A stretch of DNA of 53,475 nucleotides, from the NCBI GenBank assembly GCA_964404605.1, contig CAYOKT010000008.1:1-53475 (forward strand), given 5' to 3'. A program made the position numbers and the translations under genes. Source of the stretch: CAYOKT01 sp964404605 (GTDB lineage Bacteria > Electryoneota > Electryoneia > Electryoneales > Electryoneaceae). Below, one piece after another: positions 16,575-25,473 of this stretch. Under the pieces are notes generated by a model. It was not told the origin of the DNA. It ran no database searches and was given only the letters and a program-made list of their open reading frames with translations. Position 1 is the stretch's first letter; each line of letters begins with the position of its first letter.

Positions 16575-19500
16575 CTATTTCAGCAGCAGGAGTTTCGCCG
16601 CCCGGCGCAAGCCGCCGGTCCTGAGAACGGCAAAGTACATCCCCGATGCACGCCCGCCCGCTTCCCAGCGAACCCCGTGCTCCCCCGGTGTGAACGGCGC
16701 ATCCGCCAGGAGCGCGACCCTCCTGCCGAGAAGGTCCACGATCTCCAGCCGGACAGCCGCCCGTTTCGCCAGGCGGAACCGGATGGTCACCGCGGAATTG
16801 AAGGGGTTCGGGTACGGGGGAAGCAGGTCCGGCGCTTCCGGCAGCGCCGCGGCGGTTTCCGCCGCCCGGTCTCCCGGCTCGACGGTGACCACGACCGGCA
16901 TCCGGTAGGTCCAGCCGTCGGTCAGGTTCTCCCAGACCAGCTCGAGGGGGTGCCGCCCGATGTTCATCGCCGGGCCATGAAAGGCCACCTCGACCGCCGC
17001 GCCGCCGGGGGGAACCTGGAAGTCGGCGGGAAGGTCATAGGCATCGAAGCGGAGTTCACGCCGGAAACGGCGTACCGCTCCCGAATGGTGCAGGCTGCGC
17101 AGGTCCCAGAAGGGCGCATCGGTGAGCGCCTCGAGGTCCAGCCCGGCGGCGGAGTCCGCGCCGTCCGGCGCGAGGTCGGCCTCGCCCTGGATCACCCCGG
17201 TGCCCATGTTGCGCCGCATGAGCCTCGCCTGCCCCGGATCGCCCGGGGTGAGGGCGAAGAGCATCGCACCGCGCCGGTCCTCGGCGTGGAACGCCAGCCC
17301 GGCCACGGGGGCGCCGAAATCATAGGTCTCGAGCAGATCCCCCCCGGCATTCAGGCGAAAGACCGACCCGATATAGTCCCCGACGAAAAACTGTCCCGTC
17401 CGGTCGTCATACGCCAGCGACCAGGCGAGGGAGGTCGGCAGGGCGAGCGAGTCGATGACGTTCAGGTCATGGTCGAAGGTATACAGGGTGGTCAGGGTCA
17501 CACCGTACAGAACGCTGTCGCCGCCAGCGTCCAGGCCGGTGAGTCCGTACTCCCCCCCCATCACGGGCAGGGAGACGCTGTCGATGAATTCCCCGCCGGG
17601 CGTGAAGCGCCAGAGGGTGGCTTCACCACTCGTCACCCCGGCCACCAGCAACAGGCTGTCGAAGGCGGCCAGCGCCTCGATATCGACACCGGCCAGCCGG
17701 TCTATCGTGAGGGTCGTATCGACCTCCCAGTCCACCCCGCCCCTCGGCCGCGCCGAAAGGGCGTAGTTCCGGGTCCCCGGCTGGTCGTTCTCCAAGGTGA
17801 CCGCGGCGCGCGCGGTATCCCCGGTGAGAATCGCGAACTCCAGCGCCGGCGGGTCGATGCCGAAATGGACCCGGTCCATCATCAAGGCGATGCGGGTGGT
17901 GTCGCCGGGCGAAACCTGGACGAAGGGGACGGACTGGGGCTGCCACCCCTCGCCGGTCGCGGTGAGGGTGTACAACCCCGGCAGAACGCGGGGGAGCGAC
18001 AGGCTGCCTTCGCGCAGCAGCCCCCGCACCTCGCCGTCATCGAGCAGGATCTCGAGGGAATCGACCGGGTCGCCGAAGGCATCGTCCGCCGTAACGAACA
18101 GGCCGCCGTAGCCCATGATCGAATCGAGGTAGGCGTGGGCGAGGTCCACCCGGTAGCGGCCCGCGCCGTAGACATTGTCATGCCCGGGATCGCCGGCGTC
18201 CTCGGCGGTCATCTTGATCGCCTCGGCGATCCGCTCCGGGGAGGCCTGCTGGTGCATGGAGCGCAGCAGGGCGAGGCAGCCGGCCAGGTTCGGCGCAGAG
18301 GCGGAGGAACCGGAGAAATACAAGTAGTAAGCGCCTCCCAGCGTTGTCGTCTTCACCCGGCTCGGCCCGACGACATCCGGCTTCAGCAGCCCCATGGAGG
18401 TCCCGCCCTGCCAGGGATAGTCGCGGAATTGGGGCGGATACCCCGGATCATACCACTCCGAGGGGCCGACATCGCTGTTGTTGTCGATGATCCCGGTCTC
18501 GCGGTAGAATCCGCAGGCGAGGATCGCGGAGAGGCCGCCCGTGGGTGCCTGGTCCGGGTGGAGAAAGGGCGGCGGGCAGTTCGCGGGGGCGTTCACATTC
18601 CACGGCACCCCGACGTTATCGCCGTTGTTGCCGGTGGAGTTCGCCTGGATCACCCCAGCGGCGAGGGAGGCCTCCTGGATGATGCGGTGGGTGACATAGT
18701 CCGGAATCACGGGTGGGTTCGCATCCTCGAGGCGGTCATAGGACATCGAGCAACTGATGACCTGCGCGCCGTTCGCCACCGCGTACTGTACCGCGAGGAA
18801 ATGGGTCGCCTCGCTGCTCCAGCCGTAGGCCCAGTTGCGCAGCACCATCAGGGTCGCGCCGGGAGCAACCCCCGTCGTGTCGCCGCCGGTGCCGTCCCCG
18901 ACGATGACCCCCGCGCAGCGCGTCCCATGACCGTGATAGTCCTCGACCACGGGGTCATCGCTGTAGAAGTTCCACCCGAGGATGTCGTCCACGTACCCGT
19001 TGCCATCGTCGTCCAGCCCGTTGTCCGGGATCTCCCCGGGGTTGCTCCACAGGTGGTTCATCAGGTCGGGGTGATCGGTGTCCACCCCGGTGTCGATCAT
19101 CGCGACGAGAACCCCTTCACCGCGGTATCCCTCCGCCCAGATCACCTCGGCCCCCACCCGTGACACCCCCCAGGAGAGGGAGGCGACCGGGACATCCGCC
19201 TCGATGGTGTCGGCCTCGCCGCCGGAATCCGCCAGGCGCTCGAACGGAATGGGAGGGTCGTACCGCAGCCGCTGAACCCCGGGCTGACGTGCGAGGAGAT
19301 CGACTCGATCAGCGCGGAGGCGGAGGAAACAGCCGTTCGCCATCCACAGGGGACGCACCAGGTCCGCCCGGCCAGCGGCCTGCTCTGCGCGGATCCAGGC
19401 CATCGCGTCCCCCGAGACGGCGGCGAAATGGTCCTTCAGGCGCTCGAGTACCCACTCCCGGCGTTCCGGCGCGGGAAGATGTTGCGCCCGGGGCAGCAGA

Positions 19501-19679
19501 TCCTTGCCGTAGAGCGGATCCGCGAACAGCACCAGCAGGCGGATGGGCTGATCCGGGGCGGCGCCGGAAAGCACCCGGGAAAGGCCGTTCTCGAAGCGGA
19601 CCGGCCGCCCGGACGACCACCCGGCCACCGCGAAGAGGAACGCACCGGCGAGGAGAAGTGAGCGGAGGGCGCGGTTCAT
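16575..19679 (-). CDS. Secreted subtilisin-family (S8) protease with C-terminal sorting domain
   Basis: Protease of 1034 residues with a signal peptide (1-24), a propeptide-like region (about 45-145) and an S8 catalytic domain. Triad: Asp in AMIDTGVDTDHPDL (about D196), His in YHGHGTRCAG (about H251), Ser in SGSSASAP (about S459); the oxyanion Asn is in ANSTGNNG (about N347). DDDGNGYVDDILGWNF is a Ca-type insert seen in FCB subtilases. A carboxypeptidase-regulatory-like/adhesin region and a beta-propeller-like stretch follow (about 690-900). The last 85 residues, from LPPYPNPFNSAVTIRF to KLLLLK, form a FlgD/T9SS-type sorting domain, so surface or extracellular location is likely. It may be the first gene of the run ending in comEC. 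Confidence 0.93.
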   Translation of the reverse strand: MNRALRSLLLAGAFLFAVAGWSSGRPVRFENGLSRVLSGAAPDQPIRLLVLFADPLYGKDLLPRAQHLPAPERREWVLERLKDHFAAVSGDAMAWIRAEQAAGRADLVRPLWMANGCFLRLRADRVDLLARQPGVQRLRYDPPIPFERLADSGGEADTIEADVPVASLSWGVSRVGAEVIWAEGYRGEGVLVAMIDTGVDTDHPDLMNHLWSNPGEIPDNGLDDDGNGYVDDILGWNFYSDDPVVEDYHGHGTRCAGVIVGDGTGGDTTGVAPGATLMVLRNWAYGWSSEATHFLAVQYAVANGAQVISCSMSYDRLEDANPPVIPDYVTHRIIQEASLAAGVIQANSTGNNGDNVGVPWNVNAPANCPPPFLHPDQAPTGGLSAILACGFYRETGIIDNNSDVGPSEWYDPGYPPQFRDYPWQGGTSMGLLKPDVVGPSRVKTTTLGGAYYLYFSGSSASAPNLAGCLALLRSMHQQASPERIAEAIKMTAEDAGDPGHDNVYGAGRYRVDLAHAYLDSIMGYGGLFVTADDAFGDPVDSLEILLDDGEVRGLLREGSLSLPRVLPGLYTLTATGEGWQPQSVPFVQVSPGDTTRIALMMDRVHFGIDPPALEFAILTGDTARAAVTLENDQPGTRNYALSARPRGGVDWEVDTTLTIDRLAGVDIEALAAFDSLLLVAGVTSGEATLWRFTPGGEFIDSVSLPVMGGEYGLTGLDAGGDSVLYGVTLTTLYTFDHDLNVIDSLALPTSLAWSLAYDDRTGQFFVGDYIGSVFRLNAGGDLLETYDFGAPVAGLAFHAEDRRGAMLFALTPGDPGQARLMRRNMGTGVIQGEADLAPDGADSAAGLDLEALTDAPFWDLRSLHHSGAVRRFRRELRFDAYDLPADFQVPPGGAAVEVAFHGPAMNIGRHPLELVWENLTDGWTYRMPVVVTVEPGDRAAETAAALPEAPDLLPPYPNPFNSAVTIRFRLAKRAAVRLEIVDLLGRRVALLADAPFTPGEHGVRWEAGGRASGMYFAVLRTGGLRRAAKLLLLK

Positions 19680-20015
19680 GCGGTCTTTCCGTGCTGGGGG
19701 CGTTCCTGCACGCGGCGGGGTTTCATCGGCATGGCGGGAGCCATGCCGGGGGTGGAGTTGACGGAGGATTCCCCGGAACCGATCCGCAGGCAACCGGTGA
19801 AATCACCTAGGCGGGCGCTGTTGCGGGCGGATATTCTGATGCGGTTCACGAGCGACCTCCGGTTCGGGCGCATCAATGAAAATAGGGTCCGCGTGGGAGA
19901 CGAGTCAATCACGGTCAGGGGTGCACGAAGTAGAAAGCGCGCCGTGTAGCCGCGCAGGAAAAGCTAACCATTCGCATCCCAAGGCGAACGGGACTCTCGT
20001 GCCGATCAGCCCATC
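19680..20015. other. Intergenic region upstream of the subtilase
   Basis: About 335 bp separate the subtilase start from the tRNA promoter. The short reading frames in it have no ribosome binding site or recognisable protein. I see no repeat or strong hairpin; the subtilase promoter should lie here but I cannot place it. Confidence 0.5.
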
Positions 20016-20044
20016 TTGCCTCGCTCGGGGCATCCCTCTATATT
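20016..20044 (+). promoter_or_regulatory. Sigma-70-type promoter of tRNA-Arg
   Basis: TTGCCT (20016-20021) and TATATT (20039-20044) are separated by 17 bp, placing transcription start about 10 bp before the tRNA at 20062. The spacing is ideal and the -10 matches consensus at five of six positions. Confidence 0.65.
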
Positions 20045-20061
20045 CGCTGGCGTGTCAGCGA

Positions 20062-20138
20062 GCGCCTGTAGCTCAACTGGATAGAGCATCTGACTACGGA
20101 TCAGAAGGTTCGGGGTTCGAATCCCTGCAGGCGTACCA
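20062..20138 (+). tRNA. tRNA-Arg (anticodon ACG)
   Basis: A complete cloverleaf: acceptor GCGCCTG pairs with CAGGCGT (one G-U), D-arm GCTC/GAGC, anticodon arm TCTGA-CTACGGA-TCAGA with ACG at 20096-20098, T-arm CGGGG-TTCGAAT-CCCTG, discriminator A and encoded CCA. The A34 would be edited to inosine by TadA to read CGU, CGC and CGA. Confidence 0.97.
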
Positions 20139-20145
20139 CGAGAGA

Positions 20146-20180
20146 AAAAGGGGCCGTGCGGGTGCGCGGTCCCTTTTTTT
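20146..20180 (+). terminator. Rho-independent terminator of tRNA-Arg
   Basis: AAAGGGGCCG and CGGTCCCTTT pair (one mismatch) around a GC-rich loop, and the 3' arm runs into seven consecutive T. It begins 8 bp after the CCA end of the tRNA. Confidence 0.85.
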
Positions 20181-20275
20181 ATCTTTGAAAACTGCGGTAC
20201 TTCCGCGCGAGGATCACCAGTCAGAGAAACCCCGCCGTGAGAGCAGGGAACATTCCAACAGCTGGCCGGACGTTC

Positions 20276-20521
20276 TCATAGATCATCAAGGAAATCATCC
20301 GGCAGTTCCAACTTCCGCATCATCGCCTTGATTTGCGGGGGAACGACGGTGTGGTCCTTTTTCTTCTCGCTTATCGGGTACCCGCGACGATTCGCCGGGT
20401 TGATCACCATGCGATGACTACCCTTGCCTCGACTCTTTTCGATGATTAAACCTTTCGACTCGAGGTAAGCGCAGAACCGTTTGAATTTGCAGTTAGTAAG
20501 CCGAGTAAATGGGTTCGCCAT
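20276..20521 (-). CDS. hicA: HicA-like toxin (mRNA interferase)
   Basis: 81 residues beginning MANPFTRLTNCKFKRFC. It has the double-stranded-RNA-binding-like HicA fold signature: a helix (CAYLESKGL), then KGSHRMVINP with the catalytic-type His (about H36), a strand, and HTVVPPQIKAMMRKLELPDDFLD matching the terminal helix. HicA toxins cleave mRNA during translation. The start at 20521 lies inside the hicB reading frame (29-bp overlap), so translation is probably coupled. No independent ribosome binding site is obvious. A longer in-frame start exists at 20602 but would lie deep in hicB. Confidence 0.8.
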   Translation of the reverse strand: MANPFTRLTNCKFKRFCAYLESKGLIIEKSRGKGSHRMVINPANRRGYPISEKKKDHTVVPPQIKAMMRKLELPDDFLDDL

Positions 20522-20900
20522 AACGACGGGCTGTAAGTCGAGGTTGTCCGCGCCGTCGGCCGCGCAGGCCAAATCGAATCGTCTCGCTTGATTCGGCCTC
20601 ACGGCTCATGAATCGGGTCCACAATTCCGGGGGAGCGGGCGTCATGATCTGATCTTCCATGTGATTGTCGATGTAGTATTCGACATGAAACGCCATCGCT
20701 TCGATGAGGTTTTCCAACGCCTCGTTCGCCGTCTCACCATGCGACACGACGTCCATTTCCAAGCAGTGGGCTACGAAGTACTCTTCACCCGATTCCTTGA
20801 ACAGGATTACACGGAACTCATTCCCGGCGAAATACTCTTTCCCTTTTTCCAGGGCCGCCCGGGCATCAGGATTGAGAATCTGGAACTCCCTCTTCTCCAT
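20493..20900 (-). CDS. hicB: HicB-like antitoxin
   Basis: About 135 residues starting at ATG 20900, 9 nt after a GGAGG. The core is the partial RNase H fold of HicB: FRVILFKESGEEYFVAHCLEMDVVSHGETANEALENLIEAM. It would bind and neutralise HicA and probably repress the operon. The last 35 residues (after TRFMSREAES) are Arg-rich and of a composition unlike the core, where they overlap hicA; no separate DNA-binding domain is clear. The order antitoxin then toxin is one of the known arrangements. Confidence 0.8.
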   Translation of the reverse strand: MEKREFQILNPDARAALEKGKEYFAGNEFRVILFKESGEEYFVAHCLEMDVVSHGETANEALENLIEAMAFHVEYYIDNHMEDQIMTPAPPELWTRFMSREAESSETIRFGLRGRRRGQPRLTARRYGEPIYSAY

Positions 20901-21339
20901 CCCTGGTTCCCTCCTTCTCAACCAACCGCACGAATCACTGGACCACTTTCGTACCCGGTCATTCCACTCAACGGGCGAAGGAATGTTTCATTTGCCGGTG
21001 CCGAATGGGGTGGGGAAATGCGATACCTTCGCCGATTACAGAAGACATGTGGACCCTCACCCCACTCGCCTGATTGTTCATCGCTACATAATAGTATCGG
21101 AAACACCCTCTGAAAGTCAACCGCAGGATTCGGTGAAGCCGATCGTGCTCTCGGGAATCGTAGTCTTACAGTACCTCTTATAATTCTCGAGGGACTGCTA
21201 TGACCATGGATAATCCCGGAAACCCTTTTGAACGGGCCACCCATCTCCCTTGGGTTACAGCGTGGCGAGCGGGGGGGGGAGGCGAGCGGGAGTCCCAAGC
21301 TACCCGTCCTCAGCTTGGGTTGCGTGCGGTGTAATATTT
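20901..21339. other. Intergenic region between hicB and nosY
   Basis: No convincing gene. The minus reading frame at 20918-21298 has no family motif, a low-complexity Arg/Pro/Ser composition and no ribosome binding site. The AT-richer centre (21070-21190) holds the possible hicBA promoter and a plus-strand TATAAT (21179-21184) without a good -35. Confidence 0.5.
21091..21120 (-). promoter_or_regulatory. Possible promoter for hicBA
   Basis: Read on the minus strand, TTGACT (21115-21120) and TACTAT (21091-21096) are 18 bp apart. The distance to hicB is about 190 bp, so a long leader would follow. Weak -10. Confidence 0.3.
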
Positions 21340-21411
21340 TGGTTCCCCGGGATGCAATCCCGCCTTCTCCCGAAGTATCGTGCTTCGGCGTGGCAAGCGC
21401 TCCCGCGCTAC
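21340..21411 (-). repeat. REP-like palindromic repeat (type D), GTAG foot
   Basis: Read on the minus strand it begins GTAGCGCGGGAGCGCTTGCC, continues with CACGCC, and ends GGCGGGATTGCATCCCGGGG. The copy at 39571-39650 shares both ends with a different middle. GTAG beside a hairpin is the known recognition tetranucleotide of REP-associated transposases. Confidence 0.65.
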
Positions 21412-21419
21412 CCCGCCGC

Positions 21420-22244
21420 CTATAAATCCTGGCGGGAGAAGAGGCGCAGGGAGATCACCAGCGGGATCACCAGCCAGAGCAGCACGCCCGTGAGGCCATA
21501 CAGGGTCGAAAGCGCCTGCGAGCCGGTCAGCTTGATCAGGGTCGCGCCCGCGGGTCCGAACAGGTGCGGCCCGCCGACCTGCAACAGCGACAGCACACGC
21601 GTCAAGTCGATCGGGTTGCCCATCAGTCCGACGAGGAGCGACGTTTTCAGCACCTTGGCGGGGAAATAGAGGGTCGTCCCGAGCATCATCAAGCCATAGA
21701 TCAGCTCGTAGAAGACCCACACCCCGAGGGCGATCCCGAGGGCGATGGGCCGGCGACGGGAGAGGAGGGCGATCAGCAGCGACAGGCCGGTGAAGACGAG
21801 GGCGAGGAGCACCGCGTAGAAAACGACGAGGAGATAGGCGAGGACGCCCTGCACCCCGATGTTCAGGGCGATGATCGCACCGGGCAGACAGAACCCGACC
21901 AGCGTCGCGCTGAGAACCGTCAGCACGAGGCCGAGGTACCTGCCCAGCAGCACGCGGACACGCGAGACGGGCTGGGTGACCAGCAACTCCAGGTATTCAT
22001 GGTTGGTGATCATGCTGAACACGCCGAGGAGCAGCGCGAAGAGGGGGATGAGAAAGCCCCCGAGGTTGATGATGCTCGCGGAGGTGCGGGTGAAATCCTG
22101 GAAGCCGGCATAGCCGGAGGTGACCATACCGAAATAGGCGATGACCAGGGTGAGCCCGGTGAAGAGCACGGCGAACGAGATCACCCAGCGGTTACGGCGG
22201 TTCAGGGTGAACTCCTGCCTCGCGATCTCAAGGACACCGCTCAT
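21420..22244 (-). CDS. nosY: NosY-type ABC-2 permease
   Basis: Inner-membrane permease of the NosDFY complex needed for copper-centre assembly in nitrous-oxide reductase. 274 residues with about six hydrophobic helices; the N-terminal EIARQEFTLNRRNRW and the later LLVTQPVSRVRVLLGRYLGL are typical of NosY. ATG at 22244 follows an AGGAG and overlaps the nosL stop as TGATG. It is the last gene of the nos run. A REP-like repeat begins just beyond its stop. Confidence 0.88.
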   Translation of the reverse strand: MSGVLEIARQEFTLNRRNRWVISFAVLFTGLTLVIAYFGMVTSGYAGFQDFTRTSASIINLGGFLIPLFALLLGVFSMITNHEYLELLVTQPVSRVRVLLGRYLGLVLTVLSATLVGFCLPGAIIALNIGVQGVLAYLLVVFYAVLLALVFTGLSLLIALLSRRRPIALGIALGVWVFYELIYGLMMLGTTLYFPAKVLKTSLLVGLMGNPIDLTRVLSLLQVGGPHLFGPAGATLIKLTGSQALSTLYGLTGVLLWLVIPLVISLRLFSRQDL

Positions 22245-23005
22245 CACATCTCCTGCTCATCGAGGGTGTGCGCGCCGGTCACCTTGAGCATCCCGAGCGG
22301 CCGGCCGGTCTCGCCGGAGAGGACCGGGAACCCCGCCCCGGGCCGGAGCGCCATCAGCCGGAAGTTCACCTCACCCCCATCGGGGGGGACGATGACCGTT
22401 CCCACCTCCGGGTAGCCCTTGATCGAAATCGTGAGCGGTCCGCGCAGATCATGCCCCCTCACCACCCACAGGACCAGGTCTCCCTTGTCCACCTGCACGA
22501 CCTCCGGCTGCATGCCGTTCTCATCGAGGGAGATTCTCACCACCTCGTCCGGGGTTCCCCGCAGCGTCCGGTATCCCAGCCAATCGGTCAGGATCTCATC
22601 GGGATACTTCTTCGCCTCCTCCGCGCCCCCGCTGTCCGAGAAGCAGATGACCCGCGCGTTCATCACCGTGGGAACATGCCCGGTGAGGAGGAACAGGGTG
22701 GAGTCGGCGGGATGAAACGACCCGTCGCGGTAATCGGCGAAGTAGATGCGTTCCGGCAGCCCGGCCCCGTTCTTCCGGCGGGCTTCGAAACTCCGCAGCA
22801 GGCAGCCCGGGCTGTCGAAGGGCACGAATTCGCCCTCGAGAACATACCCGCAGGATTGGTTGACCTGGTCGATCACCATGTTGCACGCCGCGCAGGCATC
22901 GACGCCTTTCACGATCTTCGGCTGCACCTCGCGGGCGCACCCCGCGGTCAGCGCGAGAAGGCCGAAAAACAGGCCCAAGGGTACCAACCGCCTCAACTCA
23001 GCCAT
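22244..23005 (-). CDS. nosL: NosL copper-delivery lipoprotein with C-terminal cupredoxin-like extension
   Basis: Lipobox LTAGC near residue 23 anchors the protein. The NosL domain follows, with the copper motif CAACNM, the GYVLEGEFVPFDSPGCLL region and RIYFADYRDGSF. NosL delivers Cu(I) to apo-NosZ in the periplasm. At 253 residues it is longer than usual (about 180-200). The extra C-terminal 90 residues (from VVQVDKGDLVLWVVRGHD) read like a cupredoxin-type beta-sandwich but lack a clear Cys-His-Met copper set. It overlaps nosF by 13 bp and nosY by a few bases. Confidence 0.87.
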   Translation of the reverse strand: MAELRRLVPLGLFFGLLALTAGCAREVQPKIVKGVDACAACNMVIDQVNQSCGYVLEGEFVPFDSPGCLLRSFEARRKNGAGLPERIYFADYRDGSFHPADSTLFLLTGHVPTVMNARVICFSDSGGAEEAKKYPDEILTDWLGYRTLRGTPDEVVRISLDENGMQPEVVQVDKGDLVLWVVRGHDLRGPLTISIKGYPEVGTVIVPPDGGEVNFRLMALRPGAGFPVLSGETGRPLGMLKVTGAHTLDEQEM

Positions 23006-23931
23006 GAGGACCCCCCCGGTGAGTCATACGTTTTCCGGACCAGCGCCTCCCAGTCGGGCGGATCGGTGTGAAACTCCTCGATGACCCCCCCGGCGGTCTC
23101 GATGGCCCGGATGATTTCGAGGCGCCGCTTCGGTTCGGCACGGAACGAGAGATGCCGTCCATTCGCACCCGCCACCGCGCCCCCGGCCTCCCGTGCGGCG
23201 GCGACGATCTCTTCGGACGAGGTGCTGAGAACCACGCGCACCACCGTCTCCCGGGCGATCAGGCCCTGGAAGTCCGGCACGGATTCGAGCTTCACCAGCT
23301 CACCGTTCACCAGGATCCCGACCCGGTCCGCCAGTTGGATCGCATCCTGCAGGATGTGGGAGGAGAAGACGATGGTCACGCCCTTCCCCTTCAGCTCCCG
23401 GACCATGTCCCGCAGCCGTTCGATGCCGAGGGGGTCGAGGTTCAGGGTGGGTTCATCGAGGATGAAGAGCGGAACCTCCTTGAGAAACGCCACCGCCAGC
23501 CCCAGCCGTTGCAGCATTCCCCCGGAGAATTCGCGCGCGTAGCGGTCCGCGCTGGCGGTGAGGGCGAACAGCTCGAGAACCTCCTCCACCCGCCCGGGCG
23601 CGGCGCCCTTCAGTTTCGCGAAGAGGGTGACCACCTCCCGCGCGGTCAGCATGTCGGGCATGGTCACCCGTTGCGGCATGTAGGAGAGGTGCTCACGGAC
23701 CCGGGTGGAGAAACGGGCGGCGTCCAGCCCATCGACCAGGATGGTCCCCTTCGTGGGGGCATGCAGCCCGACGAGGGCGCGGATGACGGTGGATTTGCCG
23801 CCGCCGTTCGGACCGAGAAGGGCGAAGGTTTCGCCTCGCTGGATGGAGAGATCCAGCGGCTTGACCGCCTGGAGCTTCCCGTACCACTTCTCGAACCCCT
23901 GAAGACGGATCATCTCGCCCTTCCCGCTCAT
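22993..23931 (-). CDS. nosF: NosF-type ABC transporter ATPase
   Basis: ATPase partner of NosY, powering maturation of the NosZ Cu centres. 312 residues: Walker A GPNGGGKST, Q-loop YMPQRVTM, signature EFSGGMLQRLGLA, Walker B FILDEPTLNLDP, H-loop FSSHIL. A C-terminal accessory domain follows (VVRVVLSTSSEEIVAAAREAGG). ATG at 23931 overlaps the nosD stop as ATGA. The order nosD-nosF-nosL-nosY on one strand matches known nos loci, apart from the position of nosL. Confidence 0.9.
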   Translation of the reverse strand: MSGKGEMIRLQGFEKWYGKLQAVKPLDLSIQRGETFALLGPNGGGKSTVIRALVGLHAPTKGTILVDGLDAARFSTRVREHLSYMPQRVTMPDMLTAREVVTLFAKLKGAAPGRVEEVLELFALTASADRYAREFSGGMLQRLGLAVAFLKEVPLFILDEPTLNLDPLGIERLRDMVRELKGKGVTIVFSSHILQDAIQLADRVGILVNGELVKLESVPDFQGLIARETVVRVVLSTSSEEIVAAAREAGGAVAGANGRHLSFRAEPKRRLEIIRAIETAGGVIEEFHTDPPDWEALVRKTYDSPGGSSWLS

Positions 23932-25310
23932 CTTCCCCGCCCCGGCCCGCGGGTCGACCTGACAAGATAGATACCCTGCAGCAGGAAGCCGAGGAGGAAA
24001 AGAACGGCGAAGATGGGGCTGGAGGCGGTTCGGATCTCCCGGACCCTGTCCCACGGCACACCCGCGTTGCGGGAATGGTTCATCAGGGGACGGTTATCGC
24101 TCGCCTTGCCGAGATCGAGAATCGGCATCGACCGCTCGGCCGCCTTGAGGATCTCCGCCGCCGGGCTGAAGAGGTAGAAGCGCACCTCGGGGACCTTCGT
24201 CTCCATGATCTGAAAGACGTTCTGGATGTCGAAGGGGACATCCCCGACGCCGTCACGATCCAGGTCATAGCCCCGGTAACCGCTCCAGAAATTACCCCCC
24301 GTGGAATCCGCCCAGATGGTCTCCCGGTCGCTGACATCGAGCAGGAGCCGGCTCAGGTTGTTGATGAAGTTGTTTCTCAGGAACCGGTTGCCCTCGCAGC
24401 CGCCGTTCAACTGGATCGCGAGATCGTTGTCGACAATATCGTTGTTGATCAACGTGTTGAAGTCGGTGTTGTTCATGAAGATGCCGCGGCTGTTGTCGAG
24501 TATCAGGTTGGATTCGGCGAGGGTGGAGTCCATCGACTGGAAGAGGATTCCATAGGCGCGGAACCCCCGGCAACGGGCGAAGACGTTCCTCAGGAAGACG
24601 ATCTTGTAGGAGTACATCAGGGCCGCGCCGGCGACGTTCTCCTCGAAGAGGTTGTCGACGAACCGGTTGTAGTTGGAATACATGTAGTGGAGGCCGTACC
24701 GCACACCGTGGATGTAGTTCTCCTCGACGAGGGTGGAGTCGGCGAAGGAGAAGTAGATGCCGTCCCGGACGTTCAGAATCTCGTTTCGCAGCACGTGATT
24801 ACGCTTGGAGTTCCACAGGTGGATGCCGTTTCCCCGGTCCTCCTCGACGAGGTCCAGCCGCCCCTCGATGCGGTTCCCGCGGATCAGGGTCCAGCTCCCG
24901 CCCTTGACATAGATACCGTGCAGCGGGCGGGTGATGCGGCAGTCGAGAACCTGCACCGAATCGGCCTGCACCAGGATGCACGCCAGGTCGCGGGTCAGGA
25001 AGGTCCCCGCCTCGCTGACGTGCAGTCCCTTGAGCACCGTGCCGTTCGCGAGGACATCGATCACGCTCCCCTCGTAGCCGCCCCGGATCGTGGGGTACCC
25101 TTCGCCGGTGAGGACCACCGGGACCTCGATACGGAGGTTCTCCCGGTAGTCCGACCCTTCCAGCCAGACGGTGTCCCCGGGGCTCGCCTCGTTGAGCACC
25201 GCCGTGATGCTCCCGCCCGCGGGGACGACGCGCAGCATCGCCGCCGCCCCCGGGGCGCGGAACACGAGGAGTGCCAGAAGAAGAACCGCAGGAACTCTCA
25301 CCGTTATCAT
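23928..25310 (-). CDS. nosD: NosD periplasmic beta-helix protein
   Basis: Periplasmic scaffold that interacts with NosFY and NosZ during CuZ assembly. 460 residues with a signal peptide (MITVRVPAVLLLALLVFRAPGAAA). Many carbohydrate-binding/sugar-hydrolase (CASH) beta-helix turns occur, such as NGIHLWNSKRNHVLRNEILNVRDGIYF, GLHYMYSNYNRFVDNLFEENVAGAALMYS and NFWSGYRGYDLDRDGVGD (strongly NosD-like). A C-terminal hydrophobic helix (IFAVLFLLGFLLQGIYLV) could anchor it. The start at 25310 is chosen because it opens the signal peptide. The upstream 160 bp carry a strong hairpin (25343-25373). Confidence 0.94.
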   Translation of the reverse strand: MITVRVPAVLLLALLVFRAPGAAAMLRVVPAGGSITAVLNEASPGDTVWLEGSDYRENLRIEVPVVLTGEGYPTIRGGYEGSVIDVLANGTVLKGLHVSEAGTFLTRDLACILVQADSVQVLDCRITRPLHGIYVKGGSWTLIRGNRIEGRLDLVEEDRGNGIHLWNSKRNHVLRNEILNVRDGIYFSFADSTLVEENYIHGVRYGLHYMYSNYNRFVDNLFEENVAGAALMYSYKIVFLRNVFARCRGFRAYGILFQSMDSTLAESNLILDNSRGIFMNNTDFNTLINNDIVDNDLAIQLNGGCEGNRFLRNNFINNLSRLLLDVSDRETIWADSTGGNFWSGYRGYDLDRDGVGDVPFDIQNVFQIMETKVPEVRFYLFSPAAEILKAAERSMPILDLGKASDNRPLMNHSRNAGVPWDRVREIRTASSPIFAVLFLLGFLLQGIYLVRSTRGPGRGR

Positions 25311-25342
25311 CGCGCGTTCACTCAGCGTGGATTGCTGGAAAA

Positions 25343-25373
25343 CTTGCCACGCAACGTTACAATGCGTGGCAAG
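25343..25373. promoter_or_regulatory. Hairpin between the nos lipoprotein gene and nosD
   Basis: Perfect 11-bp arms CTTGCCACGCA / TGCGTGGCAAG enclose a 9-nt loop. There is no T tract on the minus strand, so it is more likely a processing, attenuation or protein-binding site than a terminator. It separates the nosZ-side genes from nosDFLY. Confidence 0.55.
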
Positions 25374-25473
25374 CGACAGGAAGCACAGCCGTGGAGGGGG
25401 AGGAATATCTCGTCGGCTGTCTCGCTTCCCGGAAAACAACGTTTCATCCTTCTCACGCGGCCCGTGCCCGTTT

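Noticed and set aside
16515..19163. Plus-strand 882-residue open frame over the subtilase
   Set aside because: Antisense of a full catalytic domain; no family signature of its own.
20918..21298. 126-residue minus-strand frame upstream of hicB
   Set aside because: Low-complexity composition, no ribosome binding site, no domain; treated as intergenic.
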